A DNA stretch of 64,000 nt from Arthrobacter sp. 24S4-2 (GCF_005280255.1 NZ_CP040018.1:1736001-1800000), one strand, 5' to 3'; counted from the first letter of the stretch, positions 1-8,075 are shown. The notes: generated by a model not told the origin, from the letters alone. Program-made: numbers and translations.

Positions 1-614
1 GCCTGGCGGCTCAGCGGGCCAGGCATCGGCTGGGTCTCATGGTGGTAGTACAGCGCAGTCAGGTCCCGCCACTCGCTGCCTCCGCGGATCTTGATCATCC
101 CGGCCCCGAACTCCAGCCGGAACAGCAGCCATGCCAGCAGGATGAGGATCGCCCGGGGCGGGGGAACCTGGTCCGAGCCAAGGAACGCCACAGTGAAGCC
201 CGCCTCCAGCAGCAGCATCTCCCAGCCGAAGCCGTAGAACGTCTGGCCAACGTTGACGATCGACATGTACAGCAGCCACAGGGCAAGGAAGGCGATCATC
301 GGAAGCCACGCCGGACCCAGCTGGGGAAGTCCCGCCACGAGCATGGCCGCGATGGCCATGCCGCACCAGCAGACCCACTGCAGCAAGCGGTCCGAGTAGC
401 GCCACAGGAACAGGCTGGGCCGGCGCCGGCGCCTGAAGCTGTCCAGGTAGTCGGGGACGGGAAGCAGGCCGCGCTCGCCGAGGAGGGCAGGAAACTGGTT
501 GCGGCAGGAGAGGAAGGCCACGAAGAAGATCGTCGCAACGCCGCGCTGCAGCACCTGCCGGGCGAACTCGTACTCCGGCGCGTCGAACCAGGCGGCCCAC
601 TCCACGTTGTTCAC
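1..614 (-). CDS. Lipase maturation factor family protein, 5' part only
   Basis: Polytopic membrane protein of the lipase maturation factor (LMF1-like) family. In eukaryotes this family helps fold secreted lipases in the ER; its bacterial role is not established. The minus-strand frame reads without a stop from a GTG at 614 to the window edge, so the C-terminal part lies outside. Family hallmarks in order are an N-terminal EWAAWFDAPEYEFARQ segment, NQFPALLGERGLLPVP, the signature LYMSIVNVGQTFYGFGWE, LEFGAGMIKIRGG, and WRDLTALYYHHETQPMP near the edge. Several hydrophobic segments separate these. A purine-rich AGG lies about 6 bases before the GTG; a second GTG at 605 is possible. It is divergent from the TauE/SafE gene. 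Family identity is firm; the start is moderately sure. Confidence 0.85.
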   Translation of the reverse strand, partial: MNNVEWAAWFDAPEYEFARQVLQRGVATIFFVAFLSCRNQFPALLGERGLLPVPDYLDSFRRRRRPSLFLWRYSDRLLQWVCWCGMAIAAMLVAGLPQLGPAWLPMIAFLALWLLYMSIVNVGQTFYGFGWEMLLLEAGFTVAFLGSDQVPPPRAILILLAWLLFRLEFGAGMIKIRGGSEWRDLTALYYHHETQPMPGPLSRQ

Positions 615-670
615 GTTACGCCTGCCGCGCACGGCGTCAATGGACTGCGGGCCGGACTTTTCCGCCACGG

Positions 671-733
671 CGCCGAACCCTCCCGCTGCGGCGCCGGTCC
701 CTTCCGCTGCGGCGCTGAACCCTCCCGCTGCGG
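671..733. repeat. Three tandem 21-bp units
   Basis: Three consecutive 21-base copies (671-691, 692-712, 713-733) of a unit ending CCCGCTGCGG, differing at a few positions. They fill the space between the divergent lipase maturation factor gene and the permease at 749 and end just before the latter's AGGA ribosome site. The period is a multiple of three, but neither flanking gene is expected to extend through them. Confidence 0.8.
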
Positions 734-748
734 CGCTAGGATCGAACC

Positions 749-1491
749 ATGTTTGCTCTGGTGCTCATCGCCGTAGTGGCCGGGGCACTGGCCCAACGCA
801 TCGCCGGTCTCGGCTTCGGCCTGCTGGTGTCCCCGGTCCTGGTGGTGCTGCTGGGCCCCTTCGACGGCGTGATGATCATCAACCTCTGCGGGGCGGCGTC
901 GTCGCTGCTGATCCTGTCGAGGGTGTGGCGGCACGTCAACTGGCGGCGCTACGCCGGGCTGGCCGCGTCCGCAGTGGTGGGAGTGGCCCCGGGCGCCTGG
1001 CTGGCCAGCAATGTCCCCGCTGCGCCCCTGGAAATCTGCATCGGAGTTTTGCTCATCATCGCCCTGCTCGCTTCCCAGCGGCTGACGCGGAGTTCGTGGC
1101 GCGCCACGGGCCCGGTCCCCATGGTGTCGCTGGGGTTTTCCAGCGGCCTCATGAACGCTGCGGCAGGCGTGGGCGGCCCGGCGATCACCGCTTATGCGAT
1201 CGCCACGCGCTGGGACCAGAAGAGCTTCGGTGCCACTTTGCAGCCGTACTTCGTCACCACCGGGCTGACCTCGCTGACCACCAAGTACTTCTTTTCCGGT
1301 GGCCACGTACCGGCGCTGGAAGGGTTGCAATGGCTGGGAGTTCTGGCGGCCATGGTGCTCGGAATCATCGCGGGCGACCTGCTCTCGGGCGGGTGCGGCC
1401 CGGGGCGGTCCGCCGGATCGTCGTGGTGATCGCCTACACGGGCGCCGTGTCAACGATCACCAAGGGCATGGTGGAGCTCGCCTTCGGCTAG
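749..1491 (+). pseudogene. TauE/SafE family permease, single frameshift
   Basis: Polytopic inner-membrane protein of the sulfite exporter TauE/SafE family, implicated in export or uptake of sulfur-containing organic anions. The ATG at 749 has AGGA about 8 bases upstream. The frame gives repeated hydrophobic helices and the GVGGPAITAY-type conserved segment, then goes wrong after GIIAGDLLS and stops at 1429. The neighbouring frame continues with RVRPGAVRRIVVVIAYTGA to a stop at 1491, which is the normal family C-terminus with its last helix. One extra base around the GGG at 1387-1389 would restore a protein of about 247 residues. This is either a real inactivating mutation or a homopolymer error; the latter is favoured because similar lesions recur in the window. 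Confidence 0.8.
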
Positions 1492-1546
1492 GTTGCCCGG
1501 GCCCGCGGGCGCCCCTTGGCGGGTCAGCATGCGGGATACTTAACGG

Positions 1547-2731
1547 ATGCAGCCACGCAGAATCGTTCTTCTCGGATCCACCGGTTCCATCGGCACCCAG
1601 GCGATTGACGTCGTCGACGGCGCCCCACACCTGTTCGAGGTGGTGGCGCTGAGCGCCGGCGGCGGCAACCTGGAGCTCCTTGCCCGGCAGGCTGTGCACA
1701 CCAGGGCCGCGGCGGTGGGCATTGCCGGCGGCGACGCGGCTGCTCTTAATGCATTGATCGACGACGCCGCCCGCGCGGCCGGCGTCACCGGCTACCGCCC
1801 CGAGATCATCACCGGACCGGACGCGTCCACCAGGATCGCGGCGATCGAGGCCGACGTTGTGCTCAACGGCATCACCGGCTCCATCGGGCTGGCACCCACG
1901 CTGGCGGCCTTGAAGTCAGGGGCCACGCTGGCACTCGCCAACAAGGAATCGCTGATTGTCGGCGGCGCACTCGTGAAGGCTGCAGCCCGGGAGGGCCAGA
2001 TTGTCCCGGTGGATTCCGAGCACTCCGCCATTGCCCAGTGCCTGCGCTCCGGAACGGCCGCCGAGGTGGACCGGCTCATCCTGACAGCCTCCGGCGGACC
2101 TTTCCGCGGCCGGACACGCGAGGAGCTGCACAGCGTATCGCCCCAGGAGGCGCTGGCGCACCCGACGTGGGACATGGGCCTGATGGTCACCACAAACTCC
2201 GCAAGCCTGGTGAACAAAGGCCTCGAAGTCATCGAGGCGCACCTGCTGTTCGACATTCCGCTGGACCGGATCGACGTGGTGGTCCACTCGCAGTCCGTGG
2301 TCCATTCCATGGTCCAGTTCGTGGACGGGTCCATCATTGCCCAGGCCTCACCCCCGGACATGCGCCTGCCCATAGCGCTGGGCCTCGGCTGGCCGAACCG
2401 CGTGCCCAACGCGGCGCTGGCCTGCGACTGGACGAAGGCCACCAGCTGGACGTTCGAACCGCTTGATGCCAAGGCATTCCCGGCCGTCGGGCTTGCCAAG
2501 GACGCCGCGAAGCAGGGGAGTACGTTCCCGGCCGTCTTCAATGCCGCCAATGAAGAGGCAGTGATGGCCTTCCATGCTGGCCGGATCCGGTTCACCGACA
2601 TTGTGGATACCATCGAAGCGGTGCTCAGCGAACACCCAGGATCTTCCGGGCTGACAGTTGAGTCCGTGCTGGATGCTGAAAAGTGGGCACGAGCACGCAC
2701 CCACGAACGTTTAGCAGTGAGCAGTCTCTAG
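1547..2731 (+). CDS. dxr: 1-deoxy-D-xylulose 5-phosphate reductoisomerase
   Basis: Second step of the MEP isoprenoid pathway: converts 1-deoxy-D-xylulose 5-phosphate to 2-C-methyl-D-erythritol 4-phosphate using NADPH and a divalent metal, in the cytosol. The 394-residue product is full length. It has the NADPH-binding GSTGSIG at residues 10-16, ALANKES near 131, the metal and substrate site VDSEHSAIAQ near 155-164 and HPTWDMG near 205. The NAANEEAV helix is near 332. There is no clear ribosome site. A GATACT hexamer lies 12 to 7 bases before the ATG, so a leaderless transcript is plausible. rseP follows after 18 bases, and ispG of the same pathway lies 3 kb downstream. Confidence 0.97.
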   Translation: MQPRRIVLLGSTGSIGTQAIDVVDGAPHLFEVVALSAGGGNLELLARQAVHTRAAAVGIAGGDAAALNALIDDAARAAGVTGYRPEIITGPDASTRIAAIEADVVLNGITGSIGLAPTLAALKSGATLALANKESLIVGGALVKAAAREGQIVPVDSEHSAIAQCLRSGTAAEVDRLILTASGGPFRGRTREELHSVSPQEALAHPTWDMGLMVTTNSASLVNKGLEVIEAHLLFDIPLDRIDVVVHSQSVVHSMVQFVDGSIIAQASPPDMRLPIALGLGWPNRVPNAALACDWTKATSWTFEPLDAKAFPAVGLAKDAAKQGSTFPAVFNAANEEAVMAFHAGRIRFTDIVDTIEAVLSEHPGSSGLTVESVLDAEKWARARTHERLAVSSL

Positions 2732-2749
2732 GAAGCAGCAGATCTAAGC

Positions 2750-4081
2750 ATGAGTCCCGTTATCCTCTTCATCCTTGGTGTCGTCTTTGTGGCGGTCGGC
2801 ATCGCCGTCTCCATCGCGCTGCATGAAGTGGGCCACCTCCTTCCGGCCAAGCTGTTCAATGTGCGCGTCACCAAGTACATGATCGGCTTCGGCCCAACCC
2901 TGTGGTCAAAGCGCAAGGGGGAAACCGAATACGGCGTCAAGGCCATCCCGCTGGGAGGCTACGTGTCCATGATCGGCATGTACCCGCCCAACAAGGACGA
3001 CGGCACCGTCCGCCCCTCCAGCACCGGCATGTTCCAGACCCTCGCCAGCGAAGCCCGTTCCGTGGCCCACGAGGAAGTGGGGCCCGGAGACGGGAAGCGG
3101 GTCTTCTACCGGCTGCCGGTCTGGAAAAAAATCATCGTGATGCTTGGCGGCCCCGCGATGAACCTGCTGATCGGTGTGGCGCTGACGGCGGTGCTGCTGA
3201 TGGGATTCGGGACCAGCACACCCACCACCACTATTGCTGACGTCTCCAAGTGCCAGGTCAAGGCCGGGGAGACCGTCGATCCGGATTCCGCCGACTGCAA
3301 GCTCACGCCCGCTGCAGCGGCACAGCTCAAGCCCAATGACACCATCACCTCGTTTGACGGCAAAGCCGTGACCAGCTGGGCTGAACTCACCGGCTGGATC
3401 CGCGCGTCGGCGGGCCGGGAAGTCAGCATCACCGTCGACCGGGACGGCTCGCCCCTCACCACGAAAGTGACTCCGGTGCTCTCGGCGCGGCCGGTCATCG
3501 GCGCCGACGGCCGGCAGGCCACTGATTCCAACGGAAGTCTCCAGTATCAGGAAGTCGGCTTCCTGGGGATCGGTGCCCAGACGGCGCTCGTCGCCCAGCC
3601 GGCGTCGTCCGTGCTGCCCATGGCGGGGGAAAACATCAAGCAGGTGGCGGGAGTCGTATTCAATCTCCCGGCACGCGTGGTGGGCGTGGCCAAGGCGGCC
3701 TTCAGCGAGGAACCCCGCGATCCGAACGGCCCCATCAGCGTGGTGGGTGTGGGGCGCGTGGCCGGTGAAGTTGCGGCCATGGAAGAGGTGCCCCTGCAAT
3801 CCAGGCTCGCGGCGCTGGTTGGCCTGCTGGCCGGGCTGAACTTCGCACTGGCCGTGTTCAACCTCATCCCGCTGCTGCCGCTGGACGGCGGCCACGTGGC
3901 CGGGGCGCTGTATGAAGGTGTCCGACGGCGGGTGGCCAAGTTGTTCGGCCGCCCGGACCCGGGCGCCTTCGACATCGCCAAGCTGCTCCCGGTGACCTAC
4001 GTGGTGGCTGTGCTGCTGATGGGCATGGGTGCCCTGCTGATATACGCCGACATCGTCAAGCCGGTCAACCTCTTCGGCTAG
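2750..4081 (+). CDS. rseP: RIP metalloprotease RseP/Rip1-type (site-2 protease)
   Basis: M50 intramembrane zinc protease that cuts membrane-anchored anti-sigma factors and other single-pass proteins. The 443-residue protein shows the zinc motif HEVGH at residues 25-29 in the first transmembrane helix. A central PDZ domain lies roughly at 170-260 (ITSFDGKAVTSWAEL), and the second active-site motif NLIPLLPLDGGH ends near residue 382. A C-terminal membrane helix follows. The placement after dxr and before ispG is the usual actinobacterial arrangement (as for Rip1 of mycobacteria). The 18-base gap to dxr suggests co-transcription. No cognate anti-sigma factor is in the window. Confidence 0.95.
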   Translation: MSPVILFILGVVFVAVGIAVSIALHEVGHLLPAKLFNVRVTKYMIGFGPTLWSKRKGETEYGVKAIPLGGYVSMIGMYPPNKDDGTVRPSSTGMFQTLASEARSVAHEEVGPGDGKRVFYRLPVWKKIIVMLGGPAMNLLIGVALTAVLLMGFGTSTPTTTIADVSKCQVKAGETVDPDSADCKLTPAAAAQLKPNDTITSFDGKAVTSWAELTGWIRASAGREVSITVDRDGSPLTTKVTPVLSARPVIGADGRQATDSNGSLQYQEVGFLGIGAQTALVAQPASSVLPMAGENIKQVAGVVFNLPARVVGVAKAAFSEEPRDPNGPISVVGVGRVAGEVAAMEEVPLQSRLAALVGLLAGLNFALAVFNLIPLLPLDGGHVAGALYEGVRRRVAKLFGRPDPGAFDIAKLLPVTYVVAVLLMGMGALLIYADIVKPVNLFG

Positions 4082-4120
4082 TCAGCCTTCACGGGCTTAG
4101 TTTCATATATCACCTCTTTT

Positions 4121-4170
4121 TGACTGATTTTTAAAAATCAGTCAAATTTGATTGATACTGAATAATCAGT
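4121..4170. promoter_or_regulatory. Two palindromic operator candidates upstream of the SatD-like gene
   Basis: A perfect 24-base palindrome (4121-4144) has 12-base arms of sequence TGACTGATTTTT and its complement. A second inverted repeat, ACTGA-N4-TCAGT, lies at 4157-4170. Both contain the half-site ACTGA/TCAGT. The first ends just upstream of the -35 element and the second occupies the promoter spacer. The stretch is very AT-rich for this genome. No T-tract follows the large palindrome, so it is a poor terminator. The likely binder is the HTH-bearing product of the gene at 4187 (inference). Confidence 0.7.
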
Positions 4171-4180
4171 CGGTTATGTT
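4152..4180 (+). promoter_or_regulatory. Sigma-70 promoter for the SatD-like gene, leaderless
   Basis: TTGATA at 4152-4157, a 17-base spacer, and TATGTT at 4175-4180. The -10 hexamer sits 12 to 7 bases before the A of the ATG at 4187, and no ribosome site is present, so transcription probably begins at the start codon. The spacer contains the inverted repeat ACTGA-N4-TCAGT. Confidence 0.65.
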
Positions 4181-4186
4181 TGCTTT

Positions 4187-4861
4187 ATGTACGTACTCAC
4201 GATCGACCAGCGTGGCAGCACCGGGGACCGGGACCGCGTTCCAGGGCTCCTGGCCGAGCTGCAGGAAATCACCCGGAGCGGACGGTTCGAACGCTCCGTG
4301 GGCGACGAAGTCCAGGGTGTGGTGGAACAGCCCGGGGATGTGGTGGAAATCGCCCTGCATGCCCTGCGAAGCGGCCGCTGGTACGTGGGAATCGGGGTGG
4401 GTGCCGTTGACCTGCCGCTGCCCGCCAGTCCGCGGGAAGGCTCCGGGCCCGCCTTCGTCGCCGCCCGGTTGGCAGTTGATGAAGCCAAGTCCGCTGCCGC
4501 GCACGTGCCGCTGTCCGTGGTTTCCGGCGGAATGGGGCGGGGCGCAATGCCGGCGGAAGCAGGGCCGGGCGCCAAAGCCTGTGCCAACGCCGAGGCAGTC
4601 CTGCGCCTGATCGGCCGGCTGGTGCAGGACCGCACGGAGGCGCAATGGAAAGTGGTGGACGCCCTCCGCGCCCTGCAGCAGCAGGGCGGTACCGCCAGGC
4701 ACGGGAGCCAGAAGCTCGCAGCCCGGAATCTCGGAATCACGGATCAGTCGGTGAGCCGCGCCGTGCTCCGGTCCGGCTGGCAGGAAGAATGGGCCGCGAG
4801 GCCGGCGGCCGAGATGCTCCTGTCGATTGCCCATGACGCCGTCCTGGAAGGAAACCGGTGA
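4187..4861 (+). CDS. SatD-like protein with C-terminal helix-turn-helix
   Basis: A 224-residue protein with two parts. The N-terminal two thirds begin MYVLTIDQRGS and include FERSVGDEVQGV and GRWYVGIGVGAVD, resembling the SatD family (named from a Streptococcus acid-tolerance operon; biochemical role unknown). The C-terminal part, residues about 172-200, reads as a helix-turn-helix: GSQKLAARNLGITDQSVSRAV. The protein is therefore probably DNA-binding, and the two ACTGA/TCAGT palindromes in its own promoter suggest autorepression. The ATG has no ribosome site but sits at the predicted transcription start. The downstream membrane protein overlaps its stop by three bases, giving a two-gene unit. 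Family assignment is moderate; regulation is inference. Confidence 0.72.
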   Translation: MYVLTIDQRGSTGDRDRVPGLLAELQEITRSGRFERSVGDEVQGVVEQPGDVVEIALHALRSGRWYVGIGVGAVDLPLPASPREGSGPAFVAARLAVDEAKSAAAHVPLSVVSGGMGRGAMPAEAGPGAKACANAEAVLRLIGRLVQDRTEAQWKVVDALRALQQQGGTARHGSQKLAARNLGITDQSVSRAVLRSGWQEEWAARPAAEMLLSIAHDAVLEGNR

Positions 4862-5358
4862 ACGCTCTCTGGATTACGATTGCCCTGCTGACCGCAGGCT
4901 TCGTCGGCTGGCCCGTCACGGCCCTGGTGTTCCGGCTGGCCCGCACCATCGACGACAAAGCGGATGCGGCCAAGGCGGCGGAGGACCGGGCCGGTGCCGC
5001 CGACCGCTCGGCCGATGACCCCGCCGCCGACGTCACCGTTGATCGTGGACAGGAAGACCGGGAACCAGCAGGCCGGGAATCAGTAGACCGTGAACCGGGC
5101 ACTTCGCCGGCGCCCGGTACCCGCATCCTGCGTGGCGGCGCCATCATCGGCGTCCTGGAGCGGCTGGCCGTGTGCCTTGCCATCATGGGAGGCCAGCCGG
5201 TGGCCATCGCCTATGTAGTGGCCATCAAGGGCCTGGGGCGTTTTGCCGAACTGAAAGAGACCCCCGTGGCGGCCGAGCGGTTCATCATTGGCACCCTGGC
5301 GTCCATGCTGTGGGCGGCCGGCGTGGCCGCACTCGCCAGGATCCTCTTCCTCGGCTGA
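4858..5358 (+). CDS. Hypothetical membrane protein partnered with the SatD-like gene
   Basis: A 166-residue protein starting at a GTG that overlaps the preceding stop codon (GTGA). It has an N-terminal transmembrane helix (residues about 3-25), and a charged, acidic and repetitive cytoplasmic-type linker from 27 to 85 rich in DR, EP and RE pairs. Two or three hydrophobic segments follow, with GVLERLAVCLAIMGGQPVAI, IKGLGRFAELKE and FIIGTLASMLWAAG. No enzymatic motif was recognised. Translational coupling says it acts with the SatD-like regulator, perhaps as the regulated product or a membrane sensor. Function unknown. Confidence 0.75.
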   Translation: MNALWITIALLTAGFVGWPVTALVFRLARTIDDKADAAKAAEDRAGAADRSADDPAADVTVDRGQEDREPAGRESVDREPGTSPAPGTRILRGGAIIGVLERLAVCLAIMGGQPVAIAYVVAIKGLGRFAELKETPVAAERFIIGTLASMLWAAGVAALARILFLG

Positions 5359-5401
5359 CCTCGGATACATACTCTGGCGGACAGGGAGATAGGGTATCCA
5401 T

Positions 5402-5695
5402 ATGACTGTTTTTGCTGTTGAGTACGTATACGCCGCCGACTCCACCGAAGCACGCAACGCCGCCCGCCCGGCGCACCGGGAGTGGACGGCAGGCCTCGCC
5501 CGGGAGGGCGCTCTCCTGGCCAGCGGCCCGTACGGGGACGGAGCCGGAGCCCTGCTCATCTTCAACGCCGCGGACGAGAACGCCCTGAATGGCCTCCTTA
5601 AGCAGGATCCCTTCGCCGCGGCCGACGTCATCGCAGGCACGCGCACCACCGAATGGGCCCCGGTGACCGGCCTGCTGGCCGAGCACGCCGCGTAG
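5402..5695 (+). CDS. YciI family protein
   Basis: A 97-residue protein of the YCII-related dimeric alpha/beta-barrel fold. Visible features are an N-terminal strand (MTVFAVEYVY), the conserved HREWTAGLAREGALLASGPYGDGAGALLIF core with its typical GPY turn, and QDPFAAADVIAGTRTTEW. The family's His-Asp pair is represented by H27 only loosely, so activity is uncertain. A purine-rich AGGGAGATAGGG lies upstream of the ATG. It sits alone between the SatD-like pair and ispG. Confidence 0.8.
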   Translation: MTVFAVEYVYAADSTEARNAARPAHREWTAGLAREGALLASGPYGDGAGALLIFNAADENALNGLLKQDPFAAADVIAGTRTTEWAPVTGLLAEHAA

Positions 5696-5743
5696 CCCGC
5701 CGGCTTAACACACCACCGATACTTCGATTTAAGAGGAGTCCAC

Positions 5744-6910
5744 GTGACCTCGGTCAGCCTGGGAATGCCATCAGCACCGCCACCCGTCCTCGCTCCGCGC
5801 AGGAAGACCCGCCAGATTAAGGTGGGCTCGGTGGGCGTAGGCTCCGACTCGCCCATCAGCGTGCAGTCGATGACCACCACGCCCACCACGGATATCAACG
5901 CCACCCTGCAGCAGATTGCGGAATTGACGGCGTCGGGCTGCGACATCGTGCGGGTGGCCTGCCCGTCCGCGGACGACGCCGAGGCGCTCCCGATCATCGC
6001 CCGGAAGTCGCAGATCCCGGTGATCGCTGACATCCACTTCCAGCCGAAGTACGTCTTCGCGGCCATCGAGGCGGGTTGCGCGGCCGTCCGTGTCAACCCG
6101 GGCAACATCCGCAAGTTCGATGACCAGGTCAAGGAGATCGCCCGGGCGGCCAAGGACCACGGCACCTCCATCCGGATCGGTGTCAACGCCGGCTCCCTCG
6201 AGCCCGGCATCCTGAAGAAGTACGGCAAGGCGACCCCGGAGGCCCTTGTCGAGTCCGCCGTCTGGGAAGCCTCGCTGTTCGAGGAGCACGGCTTCCACGA
6301 CTTCAAAATCTCGGTCAAGCACAACGACCCCGTCATCATGGTTGCCGCGTACGAGATGCTTGCCGAAAAGGGTGACTGGCCCCTGCACCTCGGCGTCACT
6401 GAGGCCGGTCCTGCATTCCAGGGCACCATCAAGTCCGCTACTGCCTTCGGCGCGCTCCTTTCCCGGGGTATCGGCGACACCATCCGCGTTTCCCTCTCGG
6501 CTCCTCCGGTCGAGGAAATCAAGGTGGGCAACCAGATCCTGCAGTCGCTGAACCTGCGTCCCCGCAAGCTGGAAATCGTCTCCTGCCCGTCCTGCGGCCG
6601 TGCCCAGGTGGACGTCTACACCCTCGCCGAGCAGGTCACCGCAGGCCTAGAAGGCATGGAGATCCCGCTGCGTGTCGCGGTCATGGGTTGCGTGGTTAAT
6701 GGCCCGGGTGAAGCGCGTGAAGCTGACCTGGGCGTGGCCTCGGGCAACGGCAAGGGACAAATTTTTGTTAAGGGCCAGGTCATCAAGACTGTTCCCGAAA
6801 GCGAAATTGTTGAGACACTGATCGAAGAGGCCATGAGAATCGCTGAAGAGATGGGGGAGGCCGATGGCGAAGATGCTGTCAAGGGTAGCCCCGTGGTTAG
6901 CGTCTCGTAA
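5744..6910 (+). CDS. ispG: Flavodoxin-dependent (E)-4-hydroxy-3-methylbut-2-enyl-diphosphate synthase
   Basis: Penultimate MEP-pathway enzyme (GcpE). It reductively opens MEcPP to HMBPP using a [4Fe-4S] cluster. The 388-residue product has the TIM-barrel substrate region (VQSMTTTPTTDI, RVACPSADDAEALP, VIADIHFQPKY, VRVNPGNI). Its cluster ligands are C281 and C284 (SCPSCGR) and C316 (MGCVVNGPGE), with the conserved glutamate at 323. The start is GTG, preceded by AAGAGGAG with good spacing. The C-terminus runs about 25 residues past the usual end and overlaps the next gene by 47 bases. Confidence 0.97.
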   Translation: MTSVSLGMPSAPPPVLAPRRKTRQIKVGSVGVGSDSPISVQSMTTTPTTDINATLQQIAELTASGCDIVRVACPSADDAEALPIIARKSQIPVIADIHFQPKYVFAAIEAGCAAVRVNPGNIRKFDDQVKEIARAAKDHGTSIRIGVNAGSLEPGILKKYGKATPEALVESAVWEASLFEEHGFHDFKISVKHNDPVIMVAAYEMLAEKGDWPLHLGVTEAGPAFQGTIKSATAFGALLSRGIGDTIRVSLSAPPVEEIKVGNQILQSLNLRPRKLEIVSCPSCGRAQVDVYTLAEQVTAGLEGMEIPLRVAVMGCVVNGPGEAREADLGVASGNGKGQIFVKGQVIKTVPESEIVETLIEEAMRIAEEMGEADGEDAVKGSPVVSVS

Positions 6911-7760
6911 GGAGAGCGCCGGAGCCGGCGTATCCATCAGGGTGCTGGCCGGCCCGGACACTGCCGGGCTCAGGGAACTGGCCAAAACGGACGCTGTGGC
7001 GAACGTCTTCATCCTGTCGCACCTGGCCGCGACCGCTACGGCCGCGCCCACCATGGGCGGGGCCAGTATCTTTGGGGTGTTCGACGGCGACGACCTGATA
7101 GGGGCGTGCTGGGCGGGGGCCAACCTGGTTCCCATCCAGCTGGATCCGGAATTTGCCGGGCTCGTCGCCATGCGCGCACACCGCTCCGGCCGCCGCTTCG
7201 CCTCGATTTTCGGCCCGGCCGAAACCGTCCTGGCAATGTACGAACAGCTGGAGCAGCTGGGCCAGCTCGCGCACGATGTCCGGGCGGACCAGCCGCTGAT
7301 GACCATCGCCGGGCCGCCCGCGGTGAAGGCGAACGCAGCACTTGGCTTTGGCCAGCTGGCCGACTTTGAGAAGATCCTGCCGGCCTGCGCTGCCATGTTT
7401 GAGGAGGAAGTGGGCTATTCGCCGTTCCTCGGCGGTCGTGACTTCTACAGCAGGCGCGTTGAGGGGCTGATCAGGCAAGGCCATTCCCTGGTCCACCTCA
7501 GTGACGACGGCCAGGTGATGTTCAAGGCTGAACTGGGCGCCGTCACTCCCGACGTGACCCAGGTCCAGGGCGTGTGGATGAACCCTTCCGGCCGCGGGCT
7601 CGGACTCAGCGCCGGCTATATGGCCGCCGTCGTGCTGCTTGCGCAGCAGCTCGCCCCTGTCACCAGCCTTTATGTGAACGACTACAACGCGCGCGCAAGG
7701 GCAACCTACGGGCGGGTGGGGTTCCGCCAGGTGGGTACGTTCGCTACAGTGCTGTTCTAG
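6864..7760 (+). CDS. GNAT acetyltransferase with DUF4081
   Basis: A 298-residue protein with an N-terminal DUF4081 region (about 25-150; VRVLAGPDTAGLREL-like, then NVFILSHL and GVFDGDDLIGACWAGANLVPI). A C-terminal GNAT fold follows (about 165-298) with MFKAELGAVTPDVTQVQGVWMNP, the acetyl-CoA loop SGRGLGLSAGYMAAV, and LYVNDYNARARATYGRVGFRQVG. It is often found next to ispG or proS in actinobacteria, but its substrate is unknown. The ATG at 6864 lies inside the end of ispG (47-base overlap); the region with clear homology begins about residue 24, so a later start is possible. Confidence 0.85.
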   Translation: MAKMLSRVAPWLASRKESAGAGVSIRVLAGPDTAGLRELAKTDAVANVFILSHLAATATAAPTMGGASIFGVFDGDDLIGACWAGANLVPIQLDPEFAGLVAMRAHRSGRRFASIFGPAETVLAMYEQLEQLGQLAHDVRADQPLMTIAGPPAVKANAALGFGQLADFEKILPACAAMFEEEVGYSPFLGGRDFYSRRVEGLIRQGHSLVHLSDDGQVMFKAELGAVTPDVTQVQGVWMNPSGRGLGLSAGYMAAVVLLAQQLAPVTSLYVNDYNARARATYGRVGFRQVGTFATVLF

Positions 7761-7874
7761 CTGGCCGCCGGTCCCGATGCCCCGTCCATTGCGCCCGGCG
7801 AAGCCCCCGAGTCTACTGCAGAAAAGTGTGTGACGACTCTTGTAATGGTGCCGTGGATCACATACGTTCTACCT

Positions 7875-8075
7875 ATGCCGCGCCGATGGGGTGCGTGCGG
7901 TCTCAGAGGGGAAACAGCAGTTGGCACTACGTGTGTACCCTCCCAGCAGGTACACCTAGCGCCTCCTCCGGACTTACCGGTCTGACAGGCCGAAAGAGCC
8001 ACGCCAAAACAGGATGACCAGCCGGCAACGGCCAGGGGCTTCCTTTCAGTTCTGGCGTGGCTCTTCTCCGTTAAG
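7875..8075 (+). ncRNA. Candidate structured small RNA or long proS leader
   Basis: The 467-base gap between the acetyltransferase and proS has no convincing gene but much potential structure. A promoter-like TTGTAA (7840-7845), 17-base spacer and TACGTT (7863-7868) precede it. Hairpins are GTGTACC/GGTACAC (7933-7939 with 7949-7955), GCCG-GCAA-CGGC with a GNRA loop (8021-8032), and a long-range 12-bp stem AAGAGCCACGCC (7994-8005) pairing with 8054-8065. The last encloses the GNRA hairpin and could end a transcript, though no T-tract follows. No known RNA family was recognised. A separate TAGATT at 8155-8160 may serve proS. Confidence 0.35.

Noticed and set aside
4121..4144. The large palindrome as a terminator for rseP
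   Set aside because: The stem is AT-rich, no T-tract follows, and its half-sites recur inside the downstream promoter, which fits an operator better.
6864..6910. Overlap of ispG with the GNAT gene as a sign of a wrong stop or frameshift
   Set aside because: Both frames look normal; the ispG tail is merely longer than average and the GNAT homology begins after the overlap.
8010..8040. Resemblance of a CCGGCAAC-type segment to SAM riboswitch cores
   Set aside because: The flanking conserved stems and sequence blocks of SAM-I or SAM-IV could not be found, and proS is not a known target.
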